From positions 1 to 64,000 of the forward strand of contig NZ_JAMXXP010000008.1 in NCBI RefSeq assembly GCF_024129355.1: a stretch of DNA of 64,000 nt. The letters run 5' to 3'. Below are positions 63,434 to 64,000 of this stretch, piece by piece; the first letter of the stretch is position 1, and every line of letters begins with the position of its first letter. The position numbers and the translations under genes are program-made. The stretch is from Acinetobacter lwoffii. GTDB lineage: Bacteria; Pseudomonadota; Gammaproteobacteria; Pseudomonadales; Moraxellaceae. The notes under the pieces are model-generated. The model was not told the DNA's origin, did no database searches, and saw only the letters and a list, made by a program, of their open reading frames with translations.

Positions 63434-64000
63434 TTAATAGGAAAATAAGCCCTTTTCTAAGGGGAATTCGATACCAATTGATACACCGCCATCGTTACCG
63501 TGTACATCAGAGTCACCCACCCACCCATTCAGTTTAAGTGGAATATCTGGGCGTAGATAATGTGTCCAGGTTAGATCTAGCGCTTTTAATTCATCCTGCG
63601 CTGGAAAAGCTAAATTAGTAATGCCTCTATCAGGTCGATTAGCTGCTTGATCAAATTTCGCAAATAGGATGCGTGTATTAACACGATTGAGATGATCCAA
63701 ACGAATATCGCCACCTACAGACAGCATTTGACCATCACCACCTATGGCATGCGCCAAGGGATAACCATGCTGGTAAAAACCATCGGTGTAGTTGGTGTGA
63801 TTATAGGAAATGCCTTGTGCTTTACCATTGGTACGGGTATCTGCCCATTCGGTATACAGTTGGAAAGGCATATTGTTATAACTTGATGAATAATCGATTC
63901 CAGCCAAATACATTTTTTTGGCCGGCAAGCCGCCTGCTTCATCTTCACCGACATATTGCGCATAGATACCCATCGGGACTTGCACGAGGGGATGTAGATT
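63434..64000 (-). CDS. Capsule assembly Wzi-family protein (5' part outside window)
   Basis: The last 188 or so residues of an outer membrane protein; the frame is open to the window edge, so the start lies to the right. Beta strands with alternating aromatic residues, YTEWADTRTN and the C-terminal GVSIGIEFPLEKGLFSY with a terminal Tyr match Wzi/capsule-assembly barrels, which anchor capsule at the cell surface. Convergent with the sugar operon. The GTG at 63985 is not a likely start because coding sequence continues upstream. Confidence 0.8.
   Translation of the reverse strand, partial: NLHPLVQVPMGIYAQYVGEDEAGGLPAKKMYLAGIDYSSSYNNMPFQLYTEWADTRTNGKAQGISYNHTNYTDGFYQHGYPLAHAIGGDGQMLSVGGDIRLDHLNRVNTRILFAKFDQAANRPDRGITNLAFPAQDELKALDLTWTHYLRPDIPLKLNGWVGDSDVHGNDGGVSIGIEFPLEKGLFSY

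Overview
The window looks like chromosome of an Acinetobacter species, probably not A. baumannii itself. This rests on gene content and order: a 5S rRNA gene followed by aromatic-acid transporters, neighbouring dnaJ and dapB, and above all a wza-wzb-wzc capsule export block next to FKBP prolyl isomerases and facing a divergent sugar operon, the layout of Acinetobacter K loci. Housekeeping genes are of moderate GC, while the capsule core is very AT-rich. The species call is inference; no marker here decides it.

Layout. 0-5 kb: end of an rRNA operon, two tandem aromatic acid:H+ symporters, an AT-rich orphan gene, an ankyrin-repeat protein and a PfpI/DJ-1 protein. 5.6-13.3 kb: outer membrane barrel protein, aldehyde dehydrogenase, an NSS amino-acid transporter with its 36-residue MetS-type small subunit, ZupT, and rsmB-fmt. 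13.7-22.1 kb: two different dihydroxy-acid dehydratases separated and flanked by two TnpB-only IS605-type elements, then a DsbA-like protein and a chorismate mutase. 22.4-22.7 kb: two micro-genes, one ribbon-helix-helix-like and one lysine-rich. 22.8-32.8 kb: uracil permease, ppc, and a TetR regulator divergent from an RND efflux pair. 32.9-37.3 kb: dnaJ, an AT-rich block with a cold-shock gene, dapB, and a START-domain protein whose stop codon lies in the end of a third TnpB element. 38.9-43.8 kb: alcohol dehydrogenase, tag, an M23 lipoprotein, mutY, a HIT protein and a dienelactone hydrolase. 44-64 kb: capsule (K) locus.

Capsule locus. On the minus strand lie two FKBP isomerases, wzc, a decayed wzb and wza. 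On the plus strand rmlB-rmlA-fdtA/qdtA-acyltransferase-aminotransferase make a dTDP-3-amino-3,6-dideoxyhexose; then come Wzx, three glycosyltransferases, Wzy, an acyltransferase of the FemAB/CelD-like fold and an ItrA-type initiating transferase. One initiating transferase plus three glycosyltransferases suggests a tetrasaccharide repeat. A Wzi-type protein runs off the right edge. No soluble N-acetyltransferase for the 3-amino sugar is seen.

Most notable observations: (1) the 435 bp between wza and wzc is not empty but holds a frameshifted, stop-ridden wzb phosphatase relic whose catalytic loop is destroyed, while Wzc keeps its kinase motifs and tyrosine tail; (2) three TnpB elements without TnpA have IS608-like right ends from which reRNA guides can be read; two share an octamer at fixed distance from the left-end hairpin and a nearly identical 3' half; (3) several genes below normal ORF cut-offs (metS, the RHH/lysine-rich pair); (4) an initiating transferase with a translated polar extension of about 95 residues.
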